Source: Azolla pinnata (taxonomy: Eukaryota; Streptophyta; Polypodiopsida; Salviniales; Salviniaceae). From it: DNA of 38,803 nucleotides. The position numbers were made by a program, and so were the translations under genes. Position 1 is the stretch's first letter. Every line of letters begins with the position of its first letter. Positions 10,549-20,739 of this stretch are shown here, piece by piece. The DNA lies in NCBI GenBank assembly GCA_037176905.1, contig JBBBWG010031320.1, positions 7,078-45,880 on the forward strand, written 5' to 3'. A model generated the notes under the pieces. It was given only the letters and a program-made list of their open reading frames with translations, made no database searches and had not been told where the DNA came from.

Positions 10549-11342
10549 ACTTTTGGGCAGATTTGGGATGCGTGTGAGAGATACAATTTCTGGATTGGTT
10601 TTGTTTTTTTTTTCGGAATATTCTGTGCGAATTTACTGCAGTTCGGGGTTCGAATCCTGCTCGCTCCACAATGAGACGAAAACGGAAAAACAGAAACAGA
10701 ACGCATGCGAACGGTTTTTGCACGCATTGGGCAAATTCTTACGGATCAAACGCCACGAATCCGCCCTCAGATTGGGAACGATTTGACCGAAATTCCTCTT
10801 TGTTTCTCCTCCATTTTGTTGTTCGATCATTGCAATCCGCAATTGCGCTGGATTTTCATCATGGTTAGCTGCCGCTCGATCGATTGATTGGTTTGTTGAT
10901 GATCATCATCATGGGCGCTGATCGATCAATTCTCTTCCCCTTTCTTTTTTTCTCCTCCTCTGATTATAAACACTTTGATCGAGCCCATGATCCACAAACT
11001 CGTTCGATCGAATCGATCGCTTGATTTCATTGAAGCTGCAAAATCGAAGCAGACCGTATTAATCAATTGATTACTGACGCTGGAATCCATACACATGATT
11101 TGAGGGCGAGACAAGTAATCAAATTAATTACTAACTGCGATCGGAAGCCGGAATCCACACTACAAATTGCGCATGATTCGAGAGATGAGAGAAACACGTG
11201 ATGGATTTCGGCCCCTTCTCTTTTTTGGCCACAATCCATCGAACCAAGGCTATGGAATTCGATGCAACGTTGGGCTGCGAATTAATTTGATCAAGCATCG
11301 GATTAATTCCCCGGTAGGATGAATCGATTCACCCGCTAAGCT

Positions 11343-11371
11343 AATCGATCGATCGATCGATCGATTTGTGA
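11343..11371. repeat. ATCG tetranucleotide repeat
   Basis: About six ATCG units in a row, forming a self-complementary tract. Confidence 0.85.
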
Positions 11372-11410
11372 ATCGTTAGCATCGCATATCTCTCATCGTC
11401 GCTGATATTC

Positions 11411-13560
11411 CATGGTCAGATTCAGCCGTCTGCCGAAATTGGGCGTTAATCAGGCGATTACTGGCATTACGGATGAAGAATCGATCCGGCGGTTCATTCC
11501 AATTTCTATTTTCTCTCTGGCTCTCTGTTTGATCCGATCTGACACAGGGCCTCTGCTTTGCGAGCTACGATTGACGATTCCAGTTCTCCAGATCTGCTGC
11601 AAAGGTCAACAGCGTCGATTCAAAGAGCACGATGTGGGAGGGTTTCGATCATACGAATGCAAAATATTTGATGGCATCAAACATGGCTTTACAAGCAACA
11701 ACAACAACATTAACAACAACAAGGGACTTACTTTGTCCACATGTGTGCCAAATCCCCAAAGTCAAAAAAAGTCTATGTAACACCCAAGGGGCAAATCTAG
11801 CAAACTAACTTCTCTAAGTTCTTAATTCACATCAATGCAACAATACCTACAACTAACTCTCTCTTTCCATTGACTTTCCCACGTGTGGGGCCAATGCCAA
11901 AGTCCTCCTTTGATTTGGTGCCAAATTCCCACACATGTGCCTTGACCCATTCCCAGATGTCAAAATGGGAGCAAGATCTGCCTTTCGGTGAGAGAGCTGA
12001 CTGCGACTGGGCTTCTTGCGATCGGCGATCTGGCGATGAGACATTTGAGCCAAGATCTGCAGGCAAATGCGGTGGTGCTGGATCGAGCCTGAAGTCAAAA
12101 GGCATCGATCGGGCTCACAATCGGGGAGATTTGAAATTCGACATCGGCCTGAGATGCGGAGCTCGCGTAAGTCACAGCGACTGCAGAAAGCGAAGCGCTC
12201 CATAGCTTGAGGAGACTGGAGCGATTAGCTTGCGAAACTGGAGGTGCTTGCTCCCCTATTCTGAGATGATCTTCGGCCAAATCATTAGCGGTTAAGATAT
12301 CATTTATCTTTGCCCAATCATCGATCACGAGGATTTAGTTGCCGACGAAGTTTAACCTCTCGAGTGAAGCTTCAGGCATTCATGGCCATGCTAACGAAAT
12401 GCTTCAAGCAATCTAACGACGGTTCGAACGAGTTTATAGCTATCAAAACGTTAAGGTGACGAGCATGAGGTGGGAGATGAATTAAGAGTTTGGGCAAGAT
12501 TTAGGACGTATTATTGCCCCCCGTGATCGACCATTAAATTAGCATGAGCTCGAGCTTCATGTCTCCACAATTACCGATGACTATATGATCAGGCTCGCAG
12601 TGCGTCAGATTACAAAGTCAAAGCTCGACGTTTGGGATTGATCTTCTAGCGGCAAGGAATAATCACCGTGATGACTAAGATGACATTCATTTGATCCCTA
12701 AGATTAACCTCCCCTGATCTCTAATTTCAGGTCTGGCCCTCTCCAAGGACTTGGAGATCGATTTCCTAATCTACATTGCAATACCGATCTTCTCGAGCAC
12801 TAGTAGAAGGGATTTTGTAGTAGCACCTTGCATGAACCTCGACGATCGATGGCATTACGCGATTGTGACGGGTTGATGCAGAATCGGATGGGTTTTTCTT
12901 CTTGTCGCTTGTATCTGAATCTTCCTTATTGGTTTCTGATTCTTTCCGACTGTTACCAAATTCCTGTTTGATACATAATGGAACAAGAAGAAGAAGAAGA
13001 AGAAAAGAAGGAGAAGAAGGATGGTGATGAGTTGCAAATGAGGTTAGTTGATTCAACATCTTAAATGGGCTGTCTGTTTTAGGTCCTTCCATCATGGCTG
13101 CCTTGCTCTCAGCAGGAAAACTGGTTGGGTTTTTGGTAGGAGAAAGGTATTAGCTACCTACCCTCCAAATCTGGTGTGGGTTTTGCCAAGCAAGCTATTA
13201 GAGGGCTTGCTACCAAACCATAGCCAGCTTTGCTTCCATGGCCAAATGCAAAGGGGATTCCTTTTCTCTTCCCCATGAGACCAAAAGTAGGAGGCTTGTT
13301 TTCGTGCAAATTCGTGGCGCAATCCGATTGCAAAAATCCCATCTCTCTCTCTCTCTCTCTCTCCATTAGAGCGAGTGATGATCGATCGTCATCGAGCTCG
13401 CACAAATGCCTCATCGGTGGGACTCTCGAATTTCGCTGCAAAAAGATAGATAGGACACTGGCCCTGCTCTTTGCGTCGAGATCCACCCCGCCGAGGTTGC
13501 GATACAACCAGTGATGGTGGATATCTCTTAGATCTTCTTCTGTTGGGGGGGGCTTCAAAC
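11411..13560. other. Intergenic, no gene recognised
   Basis: Several open frames of 60-120 codons occur on both strands between 11.4 and 12.4 kb and near 13.2-13.5 kb. None shows a domain, coherent splice sites or a family resemblance. A CT run sits at about 13342-13362. The palindromic boxes at 11738-11939 are listed separately. Confidence 0.4.
11738..11939. promoter_or_regulatory. Three E-box/G-box palindromes in related sequence
   Basis: CACATGTG (11738-11745), CACGTG within CCCACGTGTGGGG (11878-11890) and CACATGTG (11932-11939) occur within 202 bases. Nearby words are related (GTGCCAAATCCCCA and GTGCCAAATTCCCA). Such cores are bound by plant bHLH and bZIP factors. The site is about 2 kb upstream of the SOSEKI ATG; a link to that gene is only inferred. 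Confidence 0.35.
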
Positions 13561-13565
13561 GCGGC

Positions 13566-13748
13566 ATTTAGGGTTTAGATTAGGGTTTCTCTTTCTTTCT
13601 CCATTGCTTTGCTCCATGTTGCTTTTTGGGAGAGGAAATGGCGGACAGGGTTGTCAGAAGAGAAGGATCCCCCCAAGAACAAAAAGAGAAGAAGAACAGA
13701 GAAGAAAAGAGACTGCGAAAAAGGGGGGGGAACACACATGGGGGTTAG
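13566..13748 (+). promoter_or_regulatory. Telo-box promoter-like site with a 36-codon basic ORF
   Basis: Two telomere-like boxes (TAGGGTTTAGATTAGGGTTT, 13569-13588) and a CT-rich leader precede ATG at 13638. They look like the start of an expressed plant gene. The frame from that ATG encodes MADRVVRREGSPQ and a Lys/Arg/Glu-rich stretch, and stops at 13748 after 36 codons. No further exon could be joined, so it may be a first exon, a leader ORF, or the broken start of a lost gene. Confidence 0.25.
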
Positions 13749-13998
13749 ATCGACTGATTAATTGTGAGGACATGATTCCATACTTTGAACATCAAATTCA
13801 ATAGTGCATTGTTTATTTCACCAAATGCGTTGATTGATTCCATAGATACTCAGTTTGATTGATGCCCTGAAGAGCTACCAAACCTTGCTTTTTATAAAGC
13901 CTGTGTTTATTTCTAGGCCTCTTTTTGATGATTTTCGCAAGCAAAACCAGTCGAGCTATACTGGTTAGGTATTGATACAATAGATTTGGTTCTTCATT

Positions 13999-14892
13999 TC
14001 AAGCGAATATGTTGGGTAAAAGCTCTTCATTGAGCGCCATGGAAGCTGTCAGAGCTTCACCATTCCACTGCTGTTAGAGAAGAAATACTGCCAAAATGTA
14101 GTTGCAAAAACCGCTTTTCATATATACACAGACCTCCATCATCAGCAAACCACTGCTATGTATGGATGCGTATATCACTTACCTGTGCTTGATTTGATAA
14201 CATGGTGATATGTTCAACAGCTGGAAATGATGGCATCGTAGAACATGTTAAAAGTTTCTGGAAAGATTCTCATACCAGAAGCATCTGATTGCTAGCTGGA
14301 CGCCTACATGAATCACAGGAAACCACCTACCAATTCAGAGGCTATATAATGTCTACAAACAGATGTACTAGATCAAAATTGTGGCATCTGCATCATATGC
14401 TTGTAATCCAAACAACCAAGTATCAAATTTTGAGCCCTTCAGGTTATCAAGTAAAGCAACCCTGGTGTAATCTGCAAGCAGTGGCAGGAGCCTCAGACGG
14501 ATGCTCCAGAATTTTCTTTTACCAATGAGCATTGTAATTGAACGTGTGGGTCTATGCATCATGATCACATTGACTGCTGATACATTGTGTAAATTAGATG
14601 GATACATGACAGAAAGCACAATCAGTTAAAAAAACGACAGGAATTCTGACAAGGTCATTATGCTTCTCAACCTCCAGATACCACAATTGCATTTGGCGAC
14701 GGAAGTGGGCATTGCGAGGTTTGGATTTGGATGTAGTATACAATGGGGTATAGATAGTACAAAAAACTTGCAATGAACACATCCAGAAAGCCAAATCATC
14801 ATCATGGGGAATTGAGCAACAGATGAGTCCAAATAAGATGAAATAATAGCCTCGCTTGATTTAGGCCGATTGATTGGCTTTGAAACCACCAA
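13999..14892 (-). CDS. Candidate 3' exons of an unrecognised minus-strand gene or relic
   Basis: Several stretches on the minus strand look coding and start at good acceptors. 14892 follows TGCCTACAG and encodes VVSKPINRPKSSEAIISSYL. 14471-14368 follows GCTTGCAG and encodes YTRVALLDNLKGSKFDTWLF, then stops. 14257-14183 follows CTTTCCAG, is open for 25 codons and ends at CACAG|GTAAGTG. 14070-13999 follows CTCTAACAG, encodes QWNGEALTASMALNEELLPN and ends in TGA. The last two are phase-compatible. The stop at 14368 cannot be bypassed cleanly, so one gene with all four pieces is not shown. No family is recognised. It could be alternative 3' ends, a pseudogene, or chance. Confidence 0.22.
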
Positions 14893-15551
14893 CTGTAGGC
14901 ATAAAAGATTGTTATGGAGTACTAGCCATGCTACAAGGCTTTTTTCGGCCTAAAATTTAGCCCAAAAAGAAGAGATCAACCCAACTTTGTGTGCAAAGAA
15001 CAACGTCCATCGCAACTTTCAACACTCTTAACACGCTCTTAACACGCACACAGATGTCGGACAATTGCTCCTTTCTATACTGTAATCAGCTTGATATACA
15101 TATTGAATTATCATCACACTGAACAGGAGTTACATGGAAAGACTTCGGAAAAGCAAATTCTTCTGATCGCTTGCTTCATTACAAGTTCTTAAATAATATC
15201 ACTGTATGTAAAACTGCTGCTGAGATAGGAGGACAGCCCATTGATTAGCATAGGTGGAAAAAGAACAAAGAAGTTAAAAGGAAAAAATAAAAAGGCAAAA
15301 GAAAGAGAGCGGACCTTCGGCAATGAGTGTGAAACCCGGTGGAATGAGGGAGGGGGGGGGGGGGTAACAAGCAAAACCAATCTGATCCTTGTGAAATGGA
15401 AAGGATATATCGATGGATAGTGCCACCCGCTTCCTCGACGATATACTGTTTCGATAGGAATTCGCAGCGGGATTCAATTCATTCCAGCTTTCTTTCTTTG
15501 CCTACTGGGCATTCTGGATAAAAACCATACGTTTCTCCCTGCTGCTCAAAC
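14893..15551. other. XXT 3' flank, no further gene
   Basis: This region lies downstream of the minus-strand xylosyltransferase and probably includes its 3' UTR. A run of 13 G lies at 15352-15364. Nothing coding was recognised. Confidence 0.45.
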
Positions 15552-16928
15552 TCAGAGCGGGCTCACGATAGCTTGGCCGAATTTCGGGTGTAGAATGTTG
15601 AGAGGATCTTCGACATCGATGGGGCGATCGGTATCGTTCCTCGTCCTCTTCACCTTGAAGCTGCCTAAGCCCCGGTGCTTGAACCCATACATCTGGAGCA
15701 CCTGGTTGTCCCCGAAGTTGAACGATCTTTCCATCTGCTTCAAGCAACGCTCGACAGGGTAGTCGCCATAGCTGCCGCAGGGCTTGCATCCGACAAAGTG
15801 GGTGACGAAGGGCCACCGCTCGTCGCCATAGCCAGGGTGAGACTTGGCCATGTTCTCATCGTACTTGTCGACGATGGCAACCCAATAGCCGTGCAGGTAG
15901 TAGGAGCTCTCGAGGAAGACCTTGTCGCCCCACACGTCGCGCTGCGTGATGAGGAGATAGATGAGGGCAGACTGATCATCGGCTTCGAAATCGGGCCTGC
16001 CTTCCAACGCCGCGGAGAGGATCTTCCCCGCCTGTTCTCTCACGGCTCCTTTGGGGCCCATGGGAGCCCAAGCATCGAGCAGGTCGAGCGACCATTGGCA
16101 GTTGCGGATCAGCAAGCTCCCGGTGTTGAGCCCGACCCAAGCGCGCTTCTCGTACACCTCCTTCTCCCACCCGTGGAGCACAAAGTTGTAGCCCTCGTAC
16201 TTCTCCAAGGGCAGCTCGAACACCATGTCCGTGAACATCGCGTCGCTGTCGACCCACCACACCCATTCGAGCTCGGGGTGGGAGAGCATGAGCTTGCGGA
16301 GGAGGGGGAGCTTGGACCAGTAGCCGGCCATCTCGCGGTCGAGGTGGGCGAGGTTGTAGAAGATCTCGATGTGGTGAACGCGGCAGTAGTCGATCTTGTT
16401 CTTGATGGATTTGAGGAGGTAATGGTCTCCCATGGGGTTATCGCAGGGCTTGGGCGGGGAGCCGGTGACGAGGAGGATGCGGGGCTTGCCATTGACCGAT
16501 CTGCCGAGGCTAGGGTTTTCAAGCAGGAAAGCTCGACGCTGATCGTCCCAATCCGATATCTTGGGGCCGAGGGAGTATGGGGTCGAAGAAGTCGCATTGC
16601 TGCCCATGGAAGCAAGCTCTCGCTCCTCTTCCTCCTCCTCCTCTTGCTGCTGCTGCTGCATCTGCTGCGCCAGGTCCCGCCCGTTCGAGAGCCCTCCCTG
16701 CGCGGACATAAGCTCCTCGTTGCTGTTCTCCGATGGGACCCCGATGCTCCCCAGGCCGATCGTGCCTCTCAGCACCAGAATCGTCACGAATCCGCACAGC
16801 AATGTGATCTTCAGATTGTTGAGCGTCTTGTAGATCTGCTTCCCCTTGCTCATCGGGCTCGGGCGAAGGGCATTGTTCGAGGCCGAGCGCATCGTCGGCG
16901 GGCCCCCTTTCTTCCCATTGTCCCTCAT
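15552..16928 (-). CDS. XXT: Xyloglucan 6-xylosyltransferase (GT34, XXT1/2-like)
   Basis: A Golgi type II enzyme that transfers xylose from UDP-xylose, alpha-1,6-linked, to the beta-1,4-glucan backbone of xyloglucan. It is a single exon of 458 codons, matching the ~460 aa of XXT1 and XXT2. The frame stays open further upstream, but ATG at 16928 gives the family length and N-terminus. A short basic cytosolic tail precedes a membrane anchor at about 40-59. A Gln/Glu-rich stem follows (about 88-103). The catalytic domain starts near 148 and shows PMGDHYLLKSIKNKIDYCR (165-183), WWVDSDAMFTDM with the metal-binding DSD at 227-229, GLNTGSLLIRN (267-276), FEADDQSA (314-321), and HFVGCKPC with its His at 377. 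DNQVLQMYGF and a LHPKF ending complete the family pattern. No break is seen. Confidence 0.96.
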   Translation of the reverse strand: MRDNGKKGGPPTMRSASNNALRPSPMSKGKQIYKTLNNLKITLLCGFVTILVLRGTIGLGSIGVPSENSNEELMSAQGGLSNGRDLAQQMQQQQQEEEEEEERELASMGSNATSSTPYSLGPKISDWDDQRRAFLLENPSLGRSVNGKPRILLVTGSPPKPCDNPMGDHYLLKSIKNKIDYCRVHHIEIFYNLAHLDREMAGYWSKLPLLRKLMLSHPELEWVWWVDSDAMFTDMVFELPLEKYEGYNFVLHGWEKEVYEKRAWVGLNTGSLLIRNCQWSLDLLDAWAPMGPKGAVREQAGKILSAALEGRPDFEADDQSALIYLLITQRDVWGDKVFLESSYYLHGYWVAIVDKYDENMAKSHPGYGDERWPFVTHFVGCKPCGSYGDYPVERCLKQMERSFNFGDNQVLQMYGFKHRGLGSFKVKRTRNDTDRPIDVEDPLNILHPKFGQAIVSPL

Positions 16929-17400
16929 CTCCTTTGCCTTCCCTCTCCCTCCTCTTCTTCTCCTTCTTCTTCTTCTTCTTCTTCTTGAATCTCTTCCTTT
17001 GAATGTGGGGAATAGAGCAACTGCAGCTTGGCAGGGTAGGGTTTCTTCTCCCAAACACACAACGAAAAAGACGGAGCCAAAACGACAAAGGAGGAGGAAG
17101 AAAGCCGGATTTTTACCCAGCAGAAAGAACCGGACAGAAGCTATTCTTGAAGCAAGATTTCTAGAAAATGGCGAAAATGCATATCCCGCGAGGAAGGGTT
17201 TTCGCTTTGTTTTTGTGTTTTTTTTTTTTCTTTCAAGCTTCACCTTACAACGAAGAGCATGTTTGCGGCCCGAAAGGGGGAACGAAGCCGTGCAGCTCCA
17301 AGGAGGAGGGAGGAAGAAGAGAGAAACGCAGCGGAGAAGCGATTCGCACCGGAGGCGCAAGCATGCACCTACTGCGTTGATTGGTCTGTCGAAATGTGCA

Positions 17401-17654
17401 GATCTACAGCACACCTCGGATGGATCAAAAACCAGGAAGAAGAAGAAGAAGAAGAAGAGCAGAAGAAGAAGAAGAAGNNNNNNNNNNNNNNNNNNNNNNN
17501 NNNNNNNNNNNNNNNNNNNNNNNNNNNNNNNNNNNNNNNNNNNNNNNNNNNNNNNNNNNNNNNNNNNNNNNNNNNNNGATCTACAGCACACCTCGGATGG
17601 ATCAAAAACCAGGAAGAAGAAGAAGAAGAAGAAGAGCAGAAGAAGAAGAAGAAG
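17401..17654. repeat. 77-bp exact repeat flanking an assembly gap
   Basis: Bases 17401-17477, starting GATCTACAGCACACC and ending in a GAA run, are identical to 17578-17654. Only the gap lies between them. This suggests two contigs that overlap by 77 bp but were joined with a placeholder. Confidence 0.95.
17478..17577. other. Assembly gap of 100 N
   Basis: Exactly 100 undetermined bases, a size typical of a placeholder rather than a measurement. Reading frames that cross it are not meaningful. Confidence 0.99.
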
Positions 17655-18469
17655 CAGAGGAAGAAGGAGCAGAAACGAAGAGGAGGTGGGAGGGAAAGAC
17701 TTACATTGAAGACGTGTGCTGCGGAGGAGGAGGAGCCCCTTTCTTAAAAGCTTCTTCCCATCCTTTTCTTGGCCGCTCTGATGAGCAAAGCAGCGACGCA
17801 GAGACGCAGAGAAGGACGAAGGAGACGATGCAGAGCAGAGGAAAGACGAAGACGAAGACGAAGAAGACGAAGAAGAACGAAGAAGACGAAGAAGAACGAA
17901 GACGAAGAAGACGAAGAAGAAAGGGCAAAGCTGACCTGTCCAATTAAAAACAATTAATTAATTAATTAATTAATAATAAAAGCCCCCAAAAAATAAGAAT
18001 CTCAGACCTACATCTATGTCAAATAAATCAAGGGAAATTTTCTTATTTACCAAAAAAAATTTATCAACTACGATTTCAAGGGAAGTTTGGTTATTAACAT
18101 TTCGTTGATTTTCTGCTTTCTGATTTGATCATGAATCGATCTTCGATTCCCCCCGACTGTATGTCTCTTCGATTCACGGAAGTTAGCGGTTCTTTTGTTT
18201 AGGATCTGGCGCTGTGCTGATTAACGGGTTTGGTTACTTCGGTGCTGATCGATCGAATCGGTGCCGATCGGCTGCTCGAATCTTGATGTTTAATTGAGCT
18301 GCCGATTGATTGATTCGGTGTCGATCGATTAATCGAGCGTTACTTTTTTCAGAGCTAAGCGTGGATTTGAAATCTTCTAGTTTTACCGTGCCTCAAAACG
18401 TAATTTTTAATGTTGTCGCGTATTTTTGGGTAATTTTCCCATTGAATAAGCTAAATGCGTCTTACAAAA

Positions 18470-18945
18470 CTATAAATTACATTTTAACACCTGCTAAAAC
18501 TAGAAATCACAAATTAACTCCTAGTTTCAAAATTAACGGTCGATTGATTTATTAACGCCTAATAGATTAAGCGAGCTGGATTAACATCGAATTAATGATA
18601 AATTATATCAAGCAATCTCCGGATTGTCGGTGTTGTTTTGCTTTCTGTTGTTCTGCGTTCAGAGTTTCTTTCTGTGGAAGGCTTCTGACTCCAAAACACG
18701 ACTAAAAGAGGAAGACCGATCAAAGCCAAAAAAGCTTCTTGCTTTTAGGGTTAGCGTTTCGAAAAGAGCGAGATTCCCCAAGTGTGAAACCGAGGATTAT
18801 ATATACAGCTATACATACATGCACATATGTATGTATGTATGTGTGTATTGTATGTGTATAGGGAGAATTGCTGAAAAATGCCTAACAAATTTGTTGACTA
18901 CGTTTTAAAACCTGCTACAATTAGAAAATTACAAATTAGCGCCTA
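18470..18945 (+). repeat. Two diverged direct copies of a short repeat
   Basis: Near 18480-18525 the sequence reads TTTTAACACCTGCTAAAACT, then AGAAATCACAAATTAACTCC. Near 18892-18940 it reads TTTTAAAACCTGCTACAATT, then AGAAAATTACAAATTAGCGCC. Both copies are followed by words like TTAACGCCTAA or TTAGCGCCCGA. They could be remnants of a dispersed element. Confidence 0.45.
18797..18862. repeat. TATA/CATA/TGTA short repeat
   Basis: Alternating TATA, CATACATG and (TGTA)n words that are partly self-complementary. It resembles in composition the larger arrays at 20740-21275 and 26430-26674. Confidence 0.6.
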
Positions 18946-19481
18946 CTTTCGTTTCTCGCTAAGCATTAGCGCCCGATAAATCTGTCACAACCAAACTAAT
19001 TAGGCTCTAAAAATGACTAGCTTTTGTTTAATCGGATACAGTCAGGAAATCGATTAATGAACAGTGGTACGAAGTAGGAAAGGATCAAGTAAACAACAGT
19101 AGGAAGATTAAGAGCCGACGAACGCGAGAAGAGATCGACGGAAACGATCGGTTTAAAACAAGGATAGGAAAATTCGATCAGCGGAAGCAATAATCAGGAA
19201 GCACCAACAATGGCTTCGATCGGTGGGAATGAGTTGGGCGTAAATTAAATTTTAGCGAGAGCGAAAAATCCGCGGTTTCTGATCTTATCATGCATTGAGA
19301 ATGTAATTACAAAATTTTGCTAGGCAGCGAATGTTCGCCTCGTTATTGGCCAAAGCTCTTGCAGGTGCCCGACCGCCCGTTTATAAAAAATAAAACCACT
19401 TCCAATTTTAGGCGCAGTTAAGGATAGATGGCAAATTGCACGTTTCGTCGGCCGCGAGCTCCTGACATTCTACTCTTCTTC

Positions 19482-19663
19482 TTCTGCTCTGCTGCTGCTG
19501 CTTCTGCTTTCGCGTCTCTCTGCTTCTTCTCCTTCTATTGCTTCTACTAATGTTGCTTCTTCTTCTGCTTCTGCTTCTGCTTCTTCTCCTTCTGCTAATA
19601 TTGCTTCTTCTTCTTCTTCTGCTGCTTTTGCTTACGCTGCTTCTTTTGCTTGGGCTTCACTCA
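19482..19663. repeat. CTT/CTG-rich pyrimidine tract
   Basis: A low-complexity run of CTTCTT, CTGCTG and GCTTCT words. It keeps a Leu/Ser-rich reading frame open by composition alone. Confidence 0.7.
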
Positions 19664-20739
19664 ACCAATGCTTCCGTGATTGGGCGCAATCAGACTCGCC
19701 AGACCCACATACGCTCTTTACTTGCCACATGCTTGTGCCGTTTCGTTTCGGGCAGCCTACCTTGTGGCGTCGGCGCGCGAAAAAGCTCTTTCGAAACCGT
19801 ATCATCAGAACATGCAATGATCCGAAGACCCTACTTGCTTCTTTGCCTTTTCATCCCTCATAATGCGCTTCCTCCGCTTCTTCTATTGGATCAGCTAAAC
19901 ACTGTGTTTTTCCAGCAGAACACACATCGTCTGTCTTGTCTGTACACCGAGTGGAGAGTTCGTTCCCCACTTGACCACTTTGCATGAAATAATCGAGTTG
20001 TACATAAAAGTCGCGCAACTTCGCCGAATAGAAACAGATGCCATCCAAACCGAACCCCCATCAGGGAGGGACTCTTGTTTTTAGAAACTAAGGAAGTGCT
20101 CTGATCACGTAACCTCCAGCTATGATTCCGAGTCCGCATGCAACGAATGGTATGGGACATTTGCAACGATAATGCATATGTCTCTACTATGTAAGCTCCT
20201 GGGTGTGGGAGTGATGTGAGACCAATGCTTCGCATCTAGTATGATCGAGGCGAACACATGTATTTATACAGTCTGTCGAGCAGTGCCTAAAGAATGTACT
20301 AGAGAACATTATATAGAGAATCCAACATGATAATATTAGCTATATAAACAAGATGGTGCGATTATGAAAATATGTACGTAGGTATGATGATCGTAAATCG
20401 ACTTTGTGATTAGAGAACGGTAAAGTGAGGGTGAGGTCCAGCTTACTATGATTATTAACGTAGCGTGTGATCGATCAACACAGACTATTTGTGCGACCGA
20501 CGGCTGGGATGTAGTCATCGAAGCGATGATTCGAGCTCTCCGGGTGTTGCATCGAAGGATATAAAACATACGAACGCTTAATCAGAGGCTCGAGCACGAG
20601 CTGATAAAAGCCCAATATGCTCTGTTCTAGACAAGGACCTATGTCGAGAAAAAAAACACAAAGAGGTGTTTGGCAGGAGTGCGAGAAGTTCGATGCCGAG
20701 ACAAAAGAGCTCGGGCCCATGGCACGCTGCAGGCATACA

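Larger units (their letters stand above)
9713..11410. other. SOSEKI upstream region, no gene recognised
   Basis: Upstream region of the minus-strand SOSEKI gene. It is rich in TTAAT and GATC words. It includes simple repeats at 10277-10310 and 11343-11371 and opposed TTC and GAA tracts at 10422-10463 and 10524-10548. No TATA box or leader exon can be assigned with confidence. Confidence 0.4.
16929..17700 (-). promoter_or_regulatory. XXT leader/promoter with GAA tracts and an AAACCCTA box
   Basis: Read on the minus strand, the leader has GAA/AAG runs (about 16964-16986) and an AAACCCTAC telo-box (about 17035-17044). An assembly gap interrupts it further upstream, so the transcription start cannot be placed. 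Confidence 0.4.

Noticed and set aside
10640..10672. tRNA-like 3' half (GGTTCGAATCCTGC then TCGCTCCA)
   Set aside because: No matching D arm, anticodon arm or 5' acceptor strand lies upstream; at most a fragment.
15352..15364. Run of 13 G as a possible quadruplex
   Set aside because: A single homopolymer run in a 3' flank with no further G-runs arranged nearby; also prone to sequencing error.
16109..17088. Open frames opposite or out of phase with XXT
   Set aside because: Shadows of the GC-rich GT34 coding exon, with no conserved features.
17259..17947. Frames crossing the N gap (Glu/Lys/Arg-rich)
   Set aside because: They include undetermined bases and GAA repeats, and have no biological support.
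19538..19987. 149-codon plus-strand frame
   Set aside because: Starts without ATG in a CTT/CTG repeat; the remaining part has no recognisable domain.
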